DNA from: Flexifilum sp963727545
GTDB lineage: Bacteria; Chloroflexota; Anaerolineae; Aggregatilineales; Phototrophicaceae
Assembly: GCA_963727545.1 (NCBI GenBank)
Contig: CAVSGS010000012.1
Span: 496,001 to 560,000, forward strand
Direction: 5' to 3'
DNA length: 64,000 nucleotides
The position numbers were made by a program, and so were the translations under genes. Shown here in pieces: positions 8,897 through 17,978 of the stretch. Each line of letters starts with the position of its first letter. Within the stretch, counting starts at the first letter, position 1. The notes under the pieces are model-generated. The model was not told where the DNA came from. It made no database searches and saw only the letters and a program-made list of their open reading frames with translations.

Positions 8897-10306
8897 ATGA
8901 CGACAATCGACCACCGTATTCTCATCCCTGCTGCGCCCGACGTGGTGTGGGATTTTATCAGTGACATCACGCGCAATCCACAATGGCAGGTTGACTGCTT
9001 TGAAGTGGTTTTTCTAACTTCCAAGCGTGACGGACCGGGGTTGCGTTGGCGTTATTCCACGCCCAACGGCGCCGAGTTCGTGATTGCGGTGACGGCGTGG
9101 TACAACGGGCTCGGCTACGAATACTATTTCGTGGATGGCGTGCCGTTTCGAGAGAACAAGGGACGCATCCGCCTGCAAGAGATCCCCGAAGGCACCATCG
9201 TCCAGTGGACGTTCACCTATGAACTCGGCGGCATCCTCGGCGGCGTGCGCAGCGCGCTCGGCATGAAGCGCCAAATCAACCGCACCATTGCCGACAGCTT
9301 AAAAACGCTCTGGCAGGAGATGAAGCAATCCGGCATCGAGCGCAGTCACGAGGCGAAATCATTGATGCGCGAGGCGCCCGACGTCACGACGCGCTCGACC
9401 TATCAACCCCGGCATCCGTCGGTAATGGCGCAGAATCAGGAACACCCGGAAATGCCGCCAGCGCCACAGCCGTCGGCAGTCGTCGCCGAGCCGCCCGTGA
9501 ATGAGGACGACGGGCAGAATATCCCCGCGATCGTCGAGCCGCCGATCAGCGACGAGGATACGCGTCCGCGCCATCCAGTCGCAGCGCCGACCGCCAAGTC
9601 TGAACCGGAAGTCCCGGCGGCAATCATCCCGTCTGACCTTGACGAAGAACCAGAGTTCCTGATCGATCTATCGCGCTTCGAGCCGCCGCGCAAGCCATCC
9701 GACACGAAACCGCGCGCTCCGGTTGAAGTTCCGCCGGAACCACCAGTCGAAGCAAGCGCCGAACCCACAGTCGAACCGCTCACTGAACCGAGCGAAGCGC
9801 CGAGTGCTTCCGTTGAGCCGGTCGAAGTGGCGAAACCGGAATCAGCGTCCGAACCCGAAATTCTACCGAGCGCGCAAGCAACCGAACCGCTCAGTTTCCA
9901 GCCGCCGGAAGTTCTACCCGATACTCCGGTGACAGCCGAAGCGACGCCAAAAGTTGAAGTTGAGACGGATGAAGGCGAAACCGTCAGCGCCATCGAGAGC
10001 GAAGTCACCCAACCCGCGACTGCGGCGCCGGAACCTGAGTCGACGCCGATCACCGAGCCAGCGCTCAATGAGGACGATACCAAGAGTATTTGGGAGCGCT
10101 TTGGCATCCCGCGCCCCAGCGAAATTGAGCCAGTTCCCGTCGTCACCGAAGAACCGGAAGCGCCAGTAACAGCACCGCTCCCAGTTCCGGCGGTTGAGCC
10201 GCCCGCCGCGCCGTCAAAACTGCCGACTTCGCTGCCCCGCACCGGGCTGCGGATCGTGCTGCGGCGCAAGCTGGTTCGCCTACGCCGTCCATCAGCTACG
10301 ACCTAA
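8897..10306 (+). CDS. SRPBCC (polyketide cyclase/START-like) protein with long disordered tail
   Basis: Residues 1-150 form an SRPBCC ligand-binding fold: the N-terminus TIDHRILIPAAPDVVWDFI and later IVQWTFTYE are typical of the polyketide cyclase/dehydrase group. Residues ~160-440 are dominated by Pro, Glu, Ala, Val and Ser and look disordered. A short basic segment (RIVLRRKLVRLRRP) ends the protein. The ligand is unknown. GTG at 8891 is an alternative start but overlaps the region just after the -10 box. The 3' end overlaps the convergent gene by 11 bases. Confidence 0.78.
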   Translation: MTTIDHRILIPAAPDVVWDFISDITRNPQWQVDCFEVVFLTSKRDGPGLRWRYSTPNGAEFVIAVTAWYNGLGYEYYFVDGVPFRENKGRIRLQEIPEGTIVQWTFTYELGGILGGVRSALGMKRQINRTIADSLKTLWQEMKQSGIERSHEAKSLMREAPDVTTRSTYQPRHPSVMAQNQEHPEMPPAPQPSAVVAEPPVNEDDGQNIPAIVEPPISDEDTRPRHPVAAPTAKSEPEVPAAIIPSDLDEEPEFLIDLSRFEPPRKPSDTKPRAPVEVPPEPPVEASAEPTVEPLTEPSEAPSASVEPVEVAKPESASEPEILPSAQATEPLSFQPPEVLPDTPVTAEATPKVEVETDEGETVSAIESEVTQPATAAPEPESTPITEPALNEDDTKSIWERFGIPRPSEIEPVPVVTEEPEAPVTAPLPVPAVEPPAAPSKLPTSLPRTGLRIVLRRKLVRLRRPSATT

Positions 10307-11216
10307 TCACGAGGAAAGCGGCGGCGCGTCCCTGCACCACAGCAAAGACCCGGTTCAGCGAGCTACAATGCTCGTCGGCAGCAATCGCCACGAGATCATA
10401 GGGATGTTCGCACAGTTCATCGGCAATGCCGTCGCACGCCATCCCCGGTCGCAGCTTGAGTCGACCGGCGATACCCGCCGCGCTCAGCCGTTCGCGGCAC
10501 GCGTCGACGTGTTGATGCTGTTCACTGTCGGATGACAGGATGAGCGCCAAGTCCGCGACCGACGAGCGTTTTCCACTCTCGCCCTGCCCCATCAGCAAAG
10601 TCACTTCGGCGCAGTCGCAATCACGCTCCGCCAGCGGAATCAGCCAGTCAAGCACCTGATGATCCGCCGCCGATCCACTCAGCACTTGCAGCATCGAATG
10701 CGGCAGCGCAGGATCGCGCATCGGCTGGCGCAGAATCAGCAGCGAGGCTGAGGTGTGAAAGAGATCAGCGGGCAGCGGCTCGTCCGCAATGACGACGAGA
10801 TCCGCCGTTCCGGGCACGAATGACCCATCCGGGGCAACCTGCCGCTCGACCGTCGCCATCCGCCCACAAGCCGTAACCATCGCTTCGACGTAAATCGACG
10901 CCTCATCGATCGCCTCAACCGACCGCCCCCAACAGCAAATCTCCAGCACGCCGCCGCGCTGTGGGCACTGCCACACTTCATCGAGCCGCTGCCGGATTAG
11001 TTCGGGATAACTCTGCACCGGGATCACCGGCGCGTTGAGCGCGGTCGCCAATACTTCGATGACTCGACCGTTTTCGGGATGCGCCATCGCCAACGTGATG
11101 CCGTCCGCACTCTGAGCGATCGGCAGCGCGAGATAGTAGTAAGCCAACCGCCGAGAGAGTTGGCGTGCGAATTGTGAATCCAAGTGAATTTCTTCGAGCG
11201 AAAGAAAAGGGATCAT
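10296..11216 (-). CDS. Protein with GspE-N-like and universal-stress-like regions
   Basis: 306 residues. The first ~60 residues, including SRRLAYYYLALPIA and ITLAMAHPEN, resemble the MshEN/GspE N-terminal domain, known in some proteins as a c-di-GMP or protein-interaction module. The C-terminal half has alternating beta strands and helices ending in HPYDLVAIAADEH and RAAAFLVIRS, similar to UspA nucleotide-binding domains. A canonical GxxGx(9)G(S/T) motif is not evident. Both assignments come from pattern only. No membrane segment. Possible signalling or stress role. Confidence 0.55.
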   Translation of the reverse strand: MIPFLSLEEIHLDSQFARQLSRRLAYYYLALPIAQSADGITLAMAHPENGRVIEVLATALNAPVIPVQSYPELIRQRLDEVWQCPQRGGVLEICCWGRSVEAIDEASIYVEAMVTACGRMATVERQVAPDGSFVPGTADLVVIADEPLPADLFHTSASLLILRQPMRDPALPHSMLQVLSGSAADHQVLDWLIPLAERDCDCAEVTLLMGQGESGKRSSVADLALILSSDSEQHQHVDACRERLSAAGIAGRLKLRPGMACDGIADELCEHPYDLVAIAADEHCSSLNRVFAVVQGRAAAFLVIRS

Positions 11217-11442
11217 GATGTCTACCTAAGAGGATAGCTCTCTATGTGGAACTGAAGTCGCTTTCGCATCTCCCTGCCCCACCTTTAGATTATCTCTGAG
11301 CCGCGTCCGCACCGGGTAGGCAAAAAATAATCATCTTAAGCGCCGATCCACACTTGATCGCCTAAATAGGTTGCCGCCTTCGGTGCCGTGACTTCAGCGT
11401 CGTTACAGCCGGCAACTCATGCAGTTCTAATCACGCACCTAC

Positions 11443-11471
11443 TTGACAAACTAATGTGATTAGTTTATAGT
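11443..11471 (+). promoter_or_regulatory. Promoter of metallo-hydrolase / tetR operon
   Basis: TTGACA at 11443-11448, 17-base spacer, TATAGT at 11466-11471. The 284-base gap 11217-11500 holds this promoter and operator. I see nothing else in it. Confidence 0.88.
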
Positions 11472-11483
11472 CTAATCACATTA
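11452..11483. promoter_or_regulatory. Perfect 12-base inverted repeat, likely TetR operator
   Basis: TAATGTGATTAG, 8-base centre, CTAATCACATTA. It covers the spacer and -10 box of the promoter, so a bound repressor would block RNA polymerase. The regulator gene lies second in the operon. Confidence 0.85.
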
Positions 11484-11500
11484 GCAAAGGAGAGAATAGC

Positions 11501-12229
11501 ATGAAGATCACACCGTTCGGCGACAACTTGATCCAGCTCACCCGTTTGACGTTCGTTAACTGCTTTCTGGTGCGCGAATCCGATGGGTTCACGCTGGTCG
11601 ACACCGGAATGTCCGGTTCGGCGAAAGACATCGTCAAAGCCGCCCACGACCTCGGCGCACCGATCCGCCGTATTCTGCTGACTCACGCCCACGTCGATCA
11701 CGTCGGTTCGCTGGACGCCTTGCACCAACTGCTGCCCGACGTCGAAGTCGCGATTTCCGCCCGTGATGCTCGTTTTCTGACCGGCGATCACAGCCTCGAC
11801 GCCGACGAGCCACAACTTCCGCTTAAAGGCGGCTATCCGGTGATCGAGACCAAGCCGACCCATCTGCTCACAGCGGGCGAACGAATCGGCTCGTTGGAAG
11901 TCATCGCCAGCCCCGGTCACACCCCCGGTCACGTGGCTTTTTTCGACCACCGCGACCGCACCGTGATCGCCGGGGACACCTACACCATCAAAGCAGGCAT
12001 CCATACCGGTGGAACATTCCGGCTATTATTCCCGTTCCATGCAATGGCGACGTGGAACAAAGCATTGACCCTTCACAGCGCCGAAGCGCTGGTCGCCCTT
12101 CAACCCAACCGGTTGGCAGTCGGTCACGGGTCCGCGCTCGACAACCCGATCCCTGCCATGCAGCGCGCCATCGCCGAAGCCAAACGTCACATCAAGAGTG
12201 AAGATTATGCCGCCCAGAAAGCATATTGA
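11501..12229 (+). CDS. MBL-fold metallo-hydrolase
   Basis: 242 residues with the metallo-beta-lactamase signature HAHVDHVGS (about residue 66), a later GHTPGHVAF (about 140), VIAGDTYT (about 156) and a C-terminal GHGSAL. These give the two-metal site of hydrolases such as glyoxalase II or lactonases. Substrate unknown. AAGGAGAG lies just upstream of the ATG. It is first in an operon with a TetR regulator whose start lies inside this gene, so its substrate or product may be the inducer. Confidence 0.88.
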   Translation: MKITPFGDNLIQLTRLTFVNCFLVRESDGFTLVDTGMSGSAKDIVKAAHDLGAPIRRILLTHAHVDHVGSLDALHQLLPDVEVAISARDARFLTGDHSLDADEPQLPLKGGYPVIETKPTHLLTAGERIGSLEVIASPGHTPGHVAFFDHRDRTVIAGDTYTIKAGIHTGGTFRLLFPFHAMATWNKALTLHSAEALVALQPNRLAVGHGSALDNPIPAMQRAIAEAKRHIKSEDYAAQKAY

Positions 12230-12800
12230 TCGCCAGCGGATTCTGGAAGTCAGCATCGCGCTCGCCGACGAACACGGTTTCGAAGCGATCACGTTGGCGA
12301 GCGTCGCGGCTGAACTCGGCATCCGTATTCCGTCGCTCTATAACCACATCTCCGGGCTGCCGGGACTGCGTGGTGAAATCCGCTTATGGGGGTTGCAGCA
12401 GCTCGGCGATACTTTGCGTCGTGCCGCCGTCGGTAAAGCGGGCGACGAAGCGATCGTCAGCGTGGCGCAGGCTTACCGCGCCTTCGCGCACGCCCATCCC
12501 GGCATCTACTCGGCGACGGTGCGCGCGCCCGAACCGGACGAAGCCGATCTCGCAGCTGCCTCGCAGGAAGTGCTAGACGTAGTGCTCACCGTGATGGCTA
12601 ACTATACGCTCAGCCCGGACGATCGCCTCCACGTGATAAGGGCGCTGCGCAGCCTGCTGCACGGTTTTGTCGAATTGGAAATCGGCGGTGGGTTCGGGTT
12701 AGCGCTGGATCGTGACGAGAGCTTCAGCCAACTGCTCGACTTATTCCTGCAAGGGTTGCACACACGGCAAAAACAAGCGGCGCAAGCGATTAGCGGATAA
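12207..12800 (+). CDS. TetR-family transcriptional regulator
   Basis: About 197 residues. The N-terminal helix-turn-helix is clear: QRILEVSIALADEHGFEAIT, then SVAAELGIRIPSLYNHI with the usual Tyr-Asn-His recognition helix. The C-terminal ligand and dimer domain contains FVELEIGGGFGL, close to the TetR C-terminal (WHG) type. The start ATG at 12207 overlaps the upstream gene by 23 bases. The 32-base inverted repeat at the operon promoter is the expected binding site, which implies autoregulation (inference). Confidence 0.88.
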   Translation: MPPRKHIDRQRILEVSIALADEHGFEAITLASVAAELGIRIPSLYNHISGLPGLRGEIRLWGLQQLGDTLRRAAVGKAGDEAIVSVAQAYRAFAHAHPGIYSATVRAPEPDEADLAAASQEVLDVVLTVMANYTLSPDDRLHVIRALRSLLHGFVELEIGGGFGLALDRDESFSQLLDLFLQGLHTRQKQAAQAISG

Positions 12801-13257
12801 ACGCAGACGTTTGTGCCGCTAAAGCATCATCAATGCGCTGGAGATGATGCGGCATCACGTCGAGTGCCGCCATCTCGCTGCGGGAGTAGAAGCCGTAAGC
12901 AGTCGTTTCATCGCTTAAGCCCAGCTCGCCGCCGATCACTTCCGCCTCGAAGGAGAGCGCCACAATCTGCCAGCGACTGCCGTCGGCGTACTCGACGATC
13001 ATATCTGGCGAGGAATACACGCCAATCAGCCTAACGACGCGCACGCGCAACCCGGTTTCTTCCCACGTCTCGCGGATACAGGTTTCTTCGACGCTCTCTC
13101 CGGGTTCGCAGCCCCCACCGGGCAGACACCACTGCCCATTATCCGCGCGCCGGGTGAGCAGAATACGTTCGCGCGTCTCGTCATAGATCGTCGCCGAGCA
13201 ACCGGTGCGGAGGCGAGCCTCTGCACCGATGCGATCGCCATAAATCAGTTTCGCCAT
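12790..13257 (-). CDS. Nudix hydrolase
   Basis: About 155 residues. A canonical Nudix box G-x5-E-x7-RETWEETGL begins at GGGCEPGE. It hydrolyses a nucleoside diphosphate linked to another moiety; the exact substrate is not predictable. The ATG at 13257 (MAKLIYGDRIG) is chosen over an upstream ATG whose extra residues are Arg-rich and unlike the family. The gene overlaps the 3' end of the convergent tetR by 11 bases. Confidence 0.88.
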   Translation of the reverse strand: MAKLIYGDRIGAEARLRTGCSATIYDETRERILLTRRADNGQWCLPGGGCEPGESVEETCIRETWEETGLRVRVVRLIGVYSSPDMIVEYADGSRWQIVALSFEAEVIGGELGLSDETTAYGFYSRSEMAALDVMPHHLQRIDDALAAQTSAFIR

Positions 13258-13282
13258 GTAGACTCCCAGATGAAACGAGCGT

Positions 13283-13597
13283 TCAGGCTTCAGCCGTCGA
13301 GCCGAGCACCTCATAAACCTCCAGCGTCGGACGCCCGGTGAAGGTTTCCGGCGGCAGCGTACTTGAGCGAGCATGTCCCTCGCGGAAAGCCGGCAATTCA
13401 GTCCACGCCTTGAAGTCAGCTTCCGACTCCCAAGAAGTCATGACGATGTAGGGATCGCCTTCACTCAGCGGACGCAGCAGTTGAAACGACACGAACCCCG
13501 GCATCTCATCGACAAGATTAGCACGAACACCAAAACGCGCTTCAAATTCCGTCGCATATTTCGGATTCACGGGAATCCGGTTGCAAGTCACGATCAT
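13283..13597 (-). CDS. ABM-domain protein, heme-degrading monooxygenase-like
   Basis: 104 residues, the usual size of single-domain IsdG/HmoA proteins. An Asn near residue 6, MTSWES in the middle and FREGHARS contain the Asn, Trp and His positions expected of heme-degrading members. The wider ABM family also includes quinol monooxygenases. It lies 25 bases upstream of the Nudix gene on the same strand, so the two are likely co-transcribed. Confidence 0.72.
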   Translation of the reverse strand: MIVTCNRIPVNPKYATEFEARFGVRANLVDEMPGFVSFQLLRPLSEGDPYIVMTSWESEADFKAWTELPAFREGHARSSTLPPETFTGRPTLEVYEVLGSTAEA

Positions 13598-13683
13598 GAT
13601 TGTCCCTAACGATACACTTTCGAGCTAAGACGACGATATGCTCATCGTATGCCAAGGAGTGTAACACCGCTAGGTGCGCCTGA

Positions 13684-13718
13684 AAAACAAAAATCCCGAC
13701 GGTTGAGGGTCGGGATTT
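13684..13718 (-). terminator. Terminator of tRNA-His
   Basis: Arms AAATCCCGAC and GTCGGGATTT, with a T-rich run on the minus strand beyond. Confidence 0.88.
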
Positions 13719-13725
13719 ATTTTAG

Positions 13726-13800
13726 GGTGGGTAAAGGGACTTGAACCCTCGACCTCTTGTTCCACAGACAAGCGCTCTAACCAACTGAGCTATACCCACC
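13726..13800 (-). tRNA. tRNA-His (GTG)
   Basis: Read on the minus strand, acceptor GTGGGTA pairs fully with TACCCAC. D-arm GCTC/GAGC, anticodon stem CTTGT/ACAAG with loop CTGTGGA (anticodon GTG), and T-loop TTCAAGT are present. An extra G before position 1 faces C73, the tRNA-His identity feature. CCA is not encoded. Confidence 0.96.
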
Positions 13801-13812
13801 ATATGCAGGGAA

Positions 13813-13821
13813 ATTATAGCA
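13813..13821 (-). promoter_or_regulatory. Extended -10 promoter of tRNA-His
   Basis: Minus-strand TGCTATAAT, 12 bases before the tRNA. No clear -35 box. Confidence 0.65.
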
Positions 13822-13837
13822 TGGAATTCAGACAGTT

Positions 13838-14500
13838 CTAGCCCGTGTTTCGCTCGACTTTGCGCGCCACGATCACCGTGACGATGCTGCGCGGGCAGAC
13901 TTCCGAGAACATCTCGACCTGAAAGGGTGCGAACAGATTAGCAATCGCCACCTCTGCTTCGCCGGTCGAGTTCGGTCGCTGCCCGGTGATCCGGTACAGC
14001 CACTCAATCAATCGACCAACGGCGCCACCGCCCGTAATCTGCGCGTTAGGTACGACGATCAGCACACCGCCGGGTTTGAGCACGCGATCGACTTCCGCCA
14101 GAGTTTCCGGTGCGATGATGAAATCGGTCGGGAAGGTGCTGATCACGGCGGCGAAGGTTTCAGCGGCGAACGGCAGCTGCTGCGCTTGCCCGCGCGCCAA
14201 TCGGATCGGGAGGTGACGGCGAGTGAGTTTTCCGCGTGCGATGCGCCCCATCGCGGGAGAGAGGTCGAAGCCGACCGCACGATAGCCCGCCGCGTGCAGG
14301 TCAAGCTGGAGATTGCCCGTCCCATGCGCGAGTTCAAGCACGCGGTCCGAACTGGCAACGGACACGTGCGACAGCGACGTCCGTACCCAACAACGCCACG
14401 CGCCAAGCGATACGATCCAACTGACGAGATCATAGGTAAAAGCGAGTTCGTTGTAGAGCAGTCGAAAGCCAAAGCGGACGAGCCGCCACCATACAGTCAT
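13838..14500 (-). CDS. Class I SAM-dependent methyltransferase
   Basis: About 220 residues. Motif I is VLELAHGTGNLQLDL, motif II follows at VGFDLS, and LKPGGVLIVVPN marks the later strand. The N-terminal helix (ELAFTYDLVSWIVS) resembles UbiE/menaquinone-type methyltransferases. The substrate is not clear. Start at 14500 leaves a 31-base gap to the Rieske gene. An upstream ATG inside the previous gene is less likely. It is last in the suf operon. Confidence 0.82.
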   Translation of the reverse strand: MTVWWRLVRFGFRLLYNELAFTYDLVSWIVSLGAWRCWVRTSLSHVSVASSDRVLELAHGTGNLQLDLHAAGYRAVGFDLSPAMGRIARGKLTRRHLPIRLARGQAQQLPFAAETFAAVISTFPTDFIIAPETLAEVDRVLKPGGVLIVVPNAQITGGGAVGRLIEWLYRITGQRPNSTGEAEVAIANLFAPFQVEMFSEVCPRSIVTVIVARKVERNTG

Positions 14501-14531
14501 CAACGTGGATTCGGGCGGAGCAGCGGCGCGA

Positions 14532-14843
14532 TCATTTGCGCTCGACCTGCACCTCACCAGCTTGCACGCGAACTTGATACCACTTCACCGGCGTCACCGC
14601 CGGGGGAGCCAGTACCTCGCCAGTGCGAATATCGAACTGCGCGCCGTGCTTCGTGCACTCAATCGCGTAGCCATCCAACTCGCCTTCGGAAAGATAATAT
14701 TCCTCGTGCGAGCACATATCTTCAAGCGCGTAGTAATGATCATCGACGTTGAAGATCACGACCCAAACGTCATCAATTTCGACGACAATCCGGTCGCCGG
14801 ATTTCAGTTCATCGACGGTAGCTACAGTGATAAATTCCGGCAT
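14532..14843 (-). CDS. Rieske 2Fe-2S ferredoxin
   Basis: 103 residues. The Rieske ligands are seen as CSH and CTKH separated by about 17 residues (CSHEEYYLSEG and CTKHGAQFD). It resembles small ferredoxin components of non-heme oxygenases. It immediately follows sufU with no spare bases and belongs to the SUF operon. Placement suggests a role linked to cluster assembly or a cluster-dependent oxygenase, but no oxygenase gene is nearby. Confidence 0.9.
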   Translation of the reverse strand: MPEFITVATVDELKSGDRIVVEIDDVWVVIFNVDDHYYALEDMCSHEEYYLSEGELDGYAIECTKHGAQFDIRTGEVLAPPAVTPVKWYQVRVQAGEVQVERK

Positions 14844-15254
14844 TTACTCGTCTTCCTCGGCTTCTTGTTCCAGCCGGCGCCATTCTTCGACGCCGTACAA
14901 GCCTACTTTAAGCACCTTGAGCGAAAGCAGCGCGCATTTGACCCGATTCATCCCAATCGGGATGCCGAGCAGTTCGAAAATATCCTCTTTGTCGATCTTG
15001 CGGATGTCTTCGAGCGACTTGCCGATGATTTCCTCGCCGAGCATCGACGCCGACGCTTGGCTGATGGCGCAGCCTTCGCCGTCCCACGCCAATTCTTTGA
15101 CGCGGTTATTCTCGTCCAGCCGCAGCGTCAAGCGCAGCCGATCGCCGCAGAGCGGATTATGCCCTTCGTGATCGACGTCTGCCGGGTCGAGGATGCCGCG
15201 ATTGCGCGGGTGCATCCCGTGATCGAGGATGTTTTCACGATACATGTCTTGCAT
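14844..15254 (-). CDS. sufU: SufU-type iron-sulfur assembly scaffold / sulfurtransferase
   Basis: About 136 residues. The three conserved cysteines occur in NPLCGDRL, GEGCAISQASASM and NRVKCALL, with the Asp of CGD, as in SufU. In Gram-positive systems SufU is a zinc protein that accepts persulfide from SufS. Start ATG at 15254 (MQDMYREN) matches the family; a longer open frame reaches into intergenic sequence with no homology. It follows sufS. Confidence 0.92.
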   Translation of the reverse strand: MQDMYRENILDHGMHPRNRGILDPADVDHEGHNPLCGDRLRLTLRLDENNRVKELAWDGEGCAISQASASMLGEEIIGKSLEDIRKIDKEDIFELLGIPIGMNRVKCALLSLKVLKVGLYGVEEWRRLEQEAEEDE

Positions 15255-15330
15255 AGTTGGCTTACCCACTTCCCCAAATCCGGCGAGGGTTTGGACGCCG
15301 GATTCGGTACTCAGTACGCATTGCTCGGTA

Positions 15331-16570
15331 CTATATACTAAACGTCTTTTTCGCTTTGTACAGAGCATCAATCAACTGATCGACTTCACGCGGCGTGTTG
15401 TAGACGTAGAAGCTCGCGCGCGCACTCGCCGAGATACCGAAACGGTCGTGCAGCGGCATGGCGCAGTGATGCCCCGCCCGCACCGCGACCCCCTCAGCGT
15501 CGAGCAACTGAGCGACGTCGTGCGCGTGAATTTGATCCAGCGTAAACGTGGCTACCGCGCCTTTTTGCTCAGCTTCGGGACCGAGTAGGTGCACGCCGGG
15601 AACTTCTGCTAAGCGATCCAGCGCATAGGCGGTGATCTCGCGCTCGTGCGCCTGCACGCGATCCATCCCCAACTCGTTCAGGTAATCGACCGCGTAGCCG
15701 AGACCAATCGCCTCGGCAATCGAGGGCGTGCCCGCTTCGAATTTGTAAGGCAGTTCGTTCCACGTGCTGCCGGTAAGCGTGACCGTCGAGATCATGTCGC
15801 CACCGCCCATCCACGGCGGCATCGCTTCCAGCAAGATCGCGCTTGCCGTAGAGCACGCCGCTGCCGGTCGGTCCGAGCATCTTGTGTCCGCTGAACGCCA
15901 GAAAGTCCACGTCGAGCGCCTGCACGTCAACCGGCATGTGCGGCACCGACTGCGCGCCATCGACCAGTATCAGCGCGCCCGCCGCGTGCGCCTGCCGCGC
16001 CATCGCCGCAATCGGGTTGATCGTCCCCAGCACGTTCGAGACCTGCGTCACCGCGACCAGCTTGACCGGGTTATCGCGCAGCAGCGCGGCGTAAGCCTCA
16101 AGGTCGAGCGTGCCGTCGTCGAGCACCGGCACGTACTTCAGCGTGAAGCCCTTCTCGGCTGCCAAAAGCTGCCACGGCACGATGTTGGAGTGGTGTTCCA
16201 TCTCGGTCGAGAGCACCACGTCGCCGGGCTTGAGGTTCGCCCTGCCCCACGTCTGCGCGACCAGATTGATGCTCTCGGTCGTGCCGCGCGTGTAGACGAT
16301 CTCGCGCTTGCTGCTGGCGTTGATGAACTTGCGGATTTTGACCCGCGCCCGCTCGTAAGCAGTGGTCGCTTCCTCGCTGAGCTTGTGAATACCGCGATGC
16401 ACGTTGGCGTTGTAGCGCCGATAGTAATCGTCCAGCGCGTCGATCACGAGGCTGGGCTTCTGGCTGGTCGCGGCGTTGTCGAGATAGATCAGCGGCACGC
16501 CGGCGTGATGTTCTTGCTGCAAAATCGGGAAGTCCGCGCGGATTTTTTCGACATCATAAATTTGGAGCAT
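15331..16570 (-). CDS. sufS: SufS cysteine desulfurase (one frameshift)
   Basis: PLP enzyme that takes sulfur from cysteine for Fe-S clusters. N-terminus YLDNAATSQKP, PLP lysine in FSGHKMLGPTG, and active Cys in RAGHHCAMPLH near the C-terminus. The frame shifts near 15843: removing one T after KRD restores a normal LLEAMPPWMGGG junction. Whole length is then about 413 residues, normal for SufS. Every catalytic residue is present, so I consider this an assembly error. A hairpin at 16597-16623 separates it from sufD. Confidence 0.92.
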
Positions 16571-16596
16571 GGAGAACTCCTCGGAGTAAATGAAAA

Positions 16597-16623
16597 GGGC
16601 GCGTCTGCTTGCTCGACGCGCCC
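16597..16623 (-). terminator. Terminator-like hairpin between sufD and sufS
   Basis: Arms GGGCGCGTC and GACGCGCCC, followed on the minus strand by TTTT. It could attenuate transcription into sufS-sufU. Confidence 0.6.
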
Positions 16624-16691
16624 GGTGATTTTAGCTCGTCTGCCCGACGATTTTCGCTTCGAGCGCCGCTCGTAAGCGTTCTTGTACGCGC

Positions 16692-17978
16692 TCAAACGGT
16701 ATCCGTTCGAGCAGCTCCTCGAAAGTAACCCTCGGTGACGGTTAGCTCCGCCACATCACGCGGGACACCGCGACTCATCAGGTAGAAGATCGGCGCTTCG
16801 TCAAGCGACCCGAAGGTCGCCGCGTGGGTACAGCGCACGTCATCCGCTTCGATCTCCAAGCCGGGGATCGCGTCCATGCGGGCATCTTCGCTCAGGATCA
16901 GGTTACGACAGGCTTGGAAGCCGTCGATCTTCTGCATGTCCGGCAGCGACTTGATCATCCCCTGCCAGAGCGTGCGCGCCTGATCTTTCGCCGCGCCCTT
17001 GAACAGCAGGTCAGAGACAGTCAGCGGCGCGTTGTGATTCTGCTGCGTATCGAGGTCAAAGAACTGCTTCTCGTCGGCAAAGAACATGCCGCTCGCGCGC
17101 AAGTGCGCTCCCTGCCCTTCGAGATCCGCCTCGATGAACGCCTTGACGAACTTGCCGCCCATCGTGCCGATCACCCAATCGAGATTGGCATCGCGATCGA
17201 CGATCGCGCGCTGGTGGCTAAATTCGTAGGTACGGCGATTCCAATCCTGCAAGCTAACGTAGCGCAGATTCGCCGACTGCCCCACCAGCAGTTCAGTCGC
17301 GCCGATGTAGGCAGCTTGTTCCTCGCCCGCCGCCGATTGATAATCGACCAGCATGGTCGCCTGTGACGCTTCGTCCAGCGCCACCAGCACGTGCCCCAGC
17401 GTGGCGCCGGGCTTCGTGTTGTACATGACGACGTGAAGCGGCAGTTCGACCACTTTGCCCCGCGGTACGTAGAGGAAAACGCCATGCGTCCACAGCGCCG
17501 CGTGCAGCGCCGCGAATTTGCCGTCGCCCGGCTTGACCGCCTTCGTCATCAGCCGCTCGCGCACGAGGTCTTCGTGTTCGCGGCACGCCGTCAGCAGATC
17601 GGTGAAGACAACGCCCAGAGCCGTGAGATCAGGCGAGATTTCGCTGCGCACCAGCTTGCCGTCAACGAACACGAGCGTCCCGCCCTGCTCGTCGCCGATC
17701 AGCGGTTCGAGCATCTCCGAGGGCACGCTGTCAAGCTGAGCACCGGCAGCGGTCAGCGGACTGGCTTCATCCCAGTGAATGCTGCGATAGTCGGTCCGCC
17801 GCCATTCTTCCTGCGCGATGCTGGGCATCGGCATTTCTTCGTAGAGTTCCCAACCGACGAGGCGGCTTTCGCGCAGCCACGTCGGTTCGTTATTCGCTTC
17901 GCTAAGCGCCTCGACATCGGCGCGCGTGTAGAGCGGCGCTTCCGGCGCGGCGGAGCGGCGTCTTCTCGCTACAACCAC
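16692..17978 (-). CDS. sufD: SufD scaffold subunit
   Basis: 428 residues of the SufB/SufD beta-helix family. It has PRGKVVELPLH in the core and a C-terminal stretch with CTHAATFGSLDEAPIFYLMSRG (shortened here) typical of SufD. It pairs with SufB and SufC in the SufBCD scaffold complex. The N-terminus begins with a basic run (VVARRRRS). Frame intact. A 148-base gap with a palindrome separates it from sufB. Confidence 0.9.
   Translation of the reverse strand: MVVARRRRSAAPEAPLYTRADVEALSEANNEPTWLRESRLVGWELYEEMPMPSIAQEEWRRTDYRSIHWDEASPLTAAGAQLDSVPSEMLEPLIGDEQGGTLVFVDGKLVRSEISPDLTALGVVFTDLLTACREHEDLVRERLMTKAVKPGDGKFAALHAALWTHGVFLYVPRGKVVELPLHVVMYNTKPGATLGHVLVALDEASQATMLVDYQSAAGEEQAAYIGATELLVGQSANLRYVSLQDWNRRTYEFSHQRAIVDRDANLDWVIGTMGGKFVKAFIEADLEGQGAHLRASGMFFADEKQFFDLDTQQNHNAPLTVSDLLFKGAAKDQARTLWQGMIKSLPDMQKIDGFQACRNLILSEDARMDAIPGLEIEADDVRCTHAATFGSLDEAPIFYLMSRGVPRDVAELTVTEGYFRGAARTDTV

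Noticed and set aside
9436..10269. 277-codon Ser/Gly-rich minus-strand frame
   Set aside because: Opposite the Pro/Glu-rich tail of the SRPBCC protein; composition follows from that tail.
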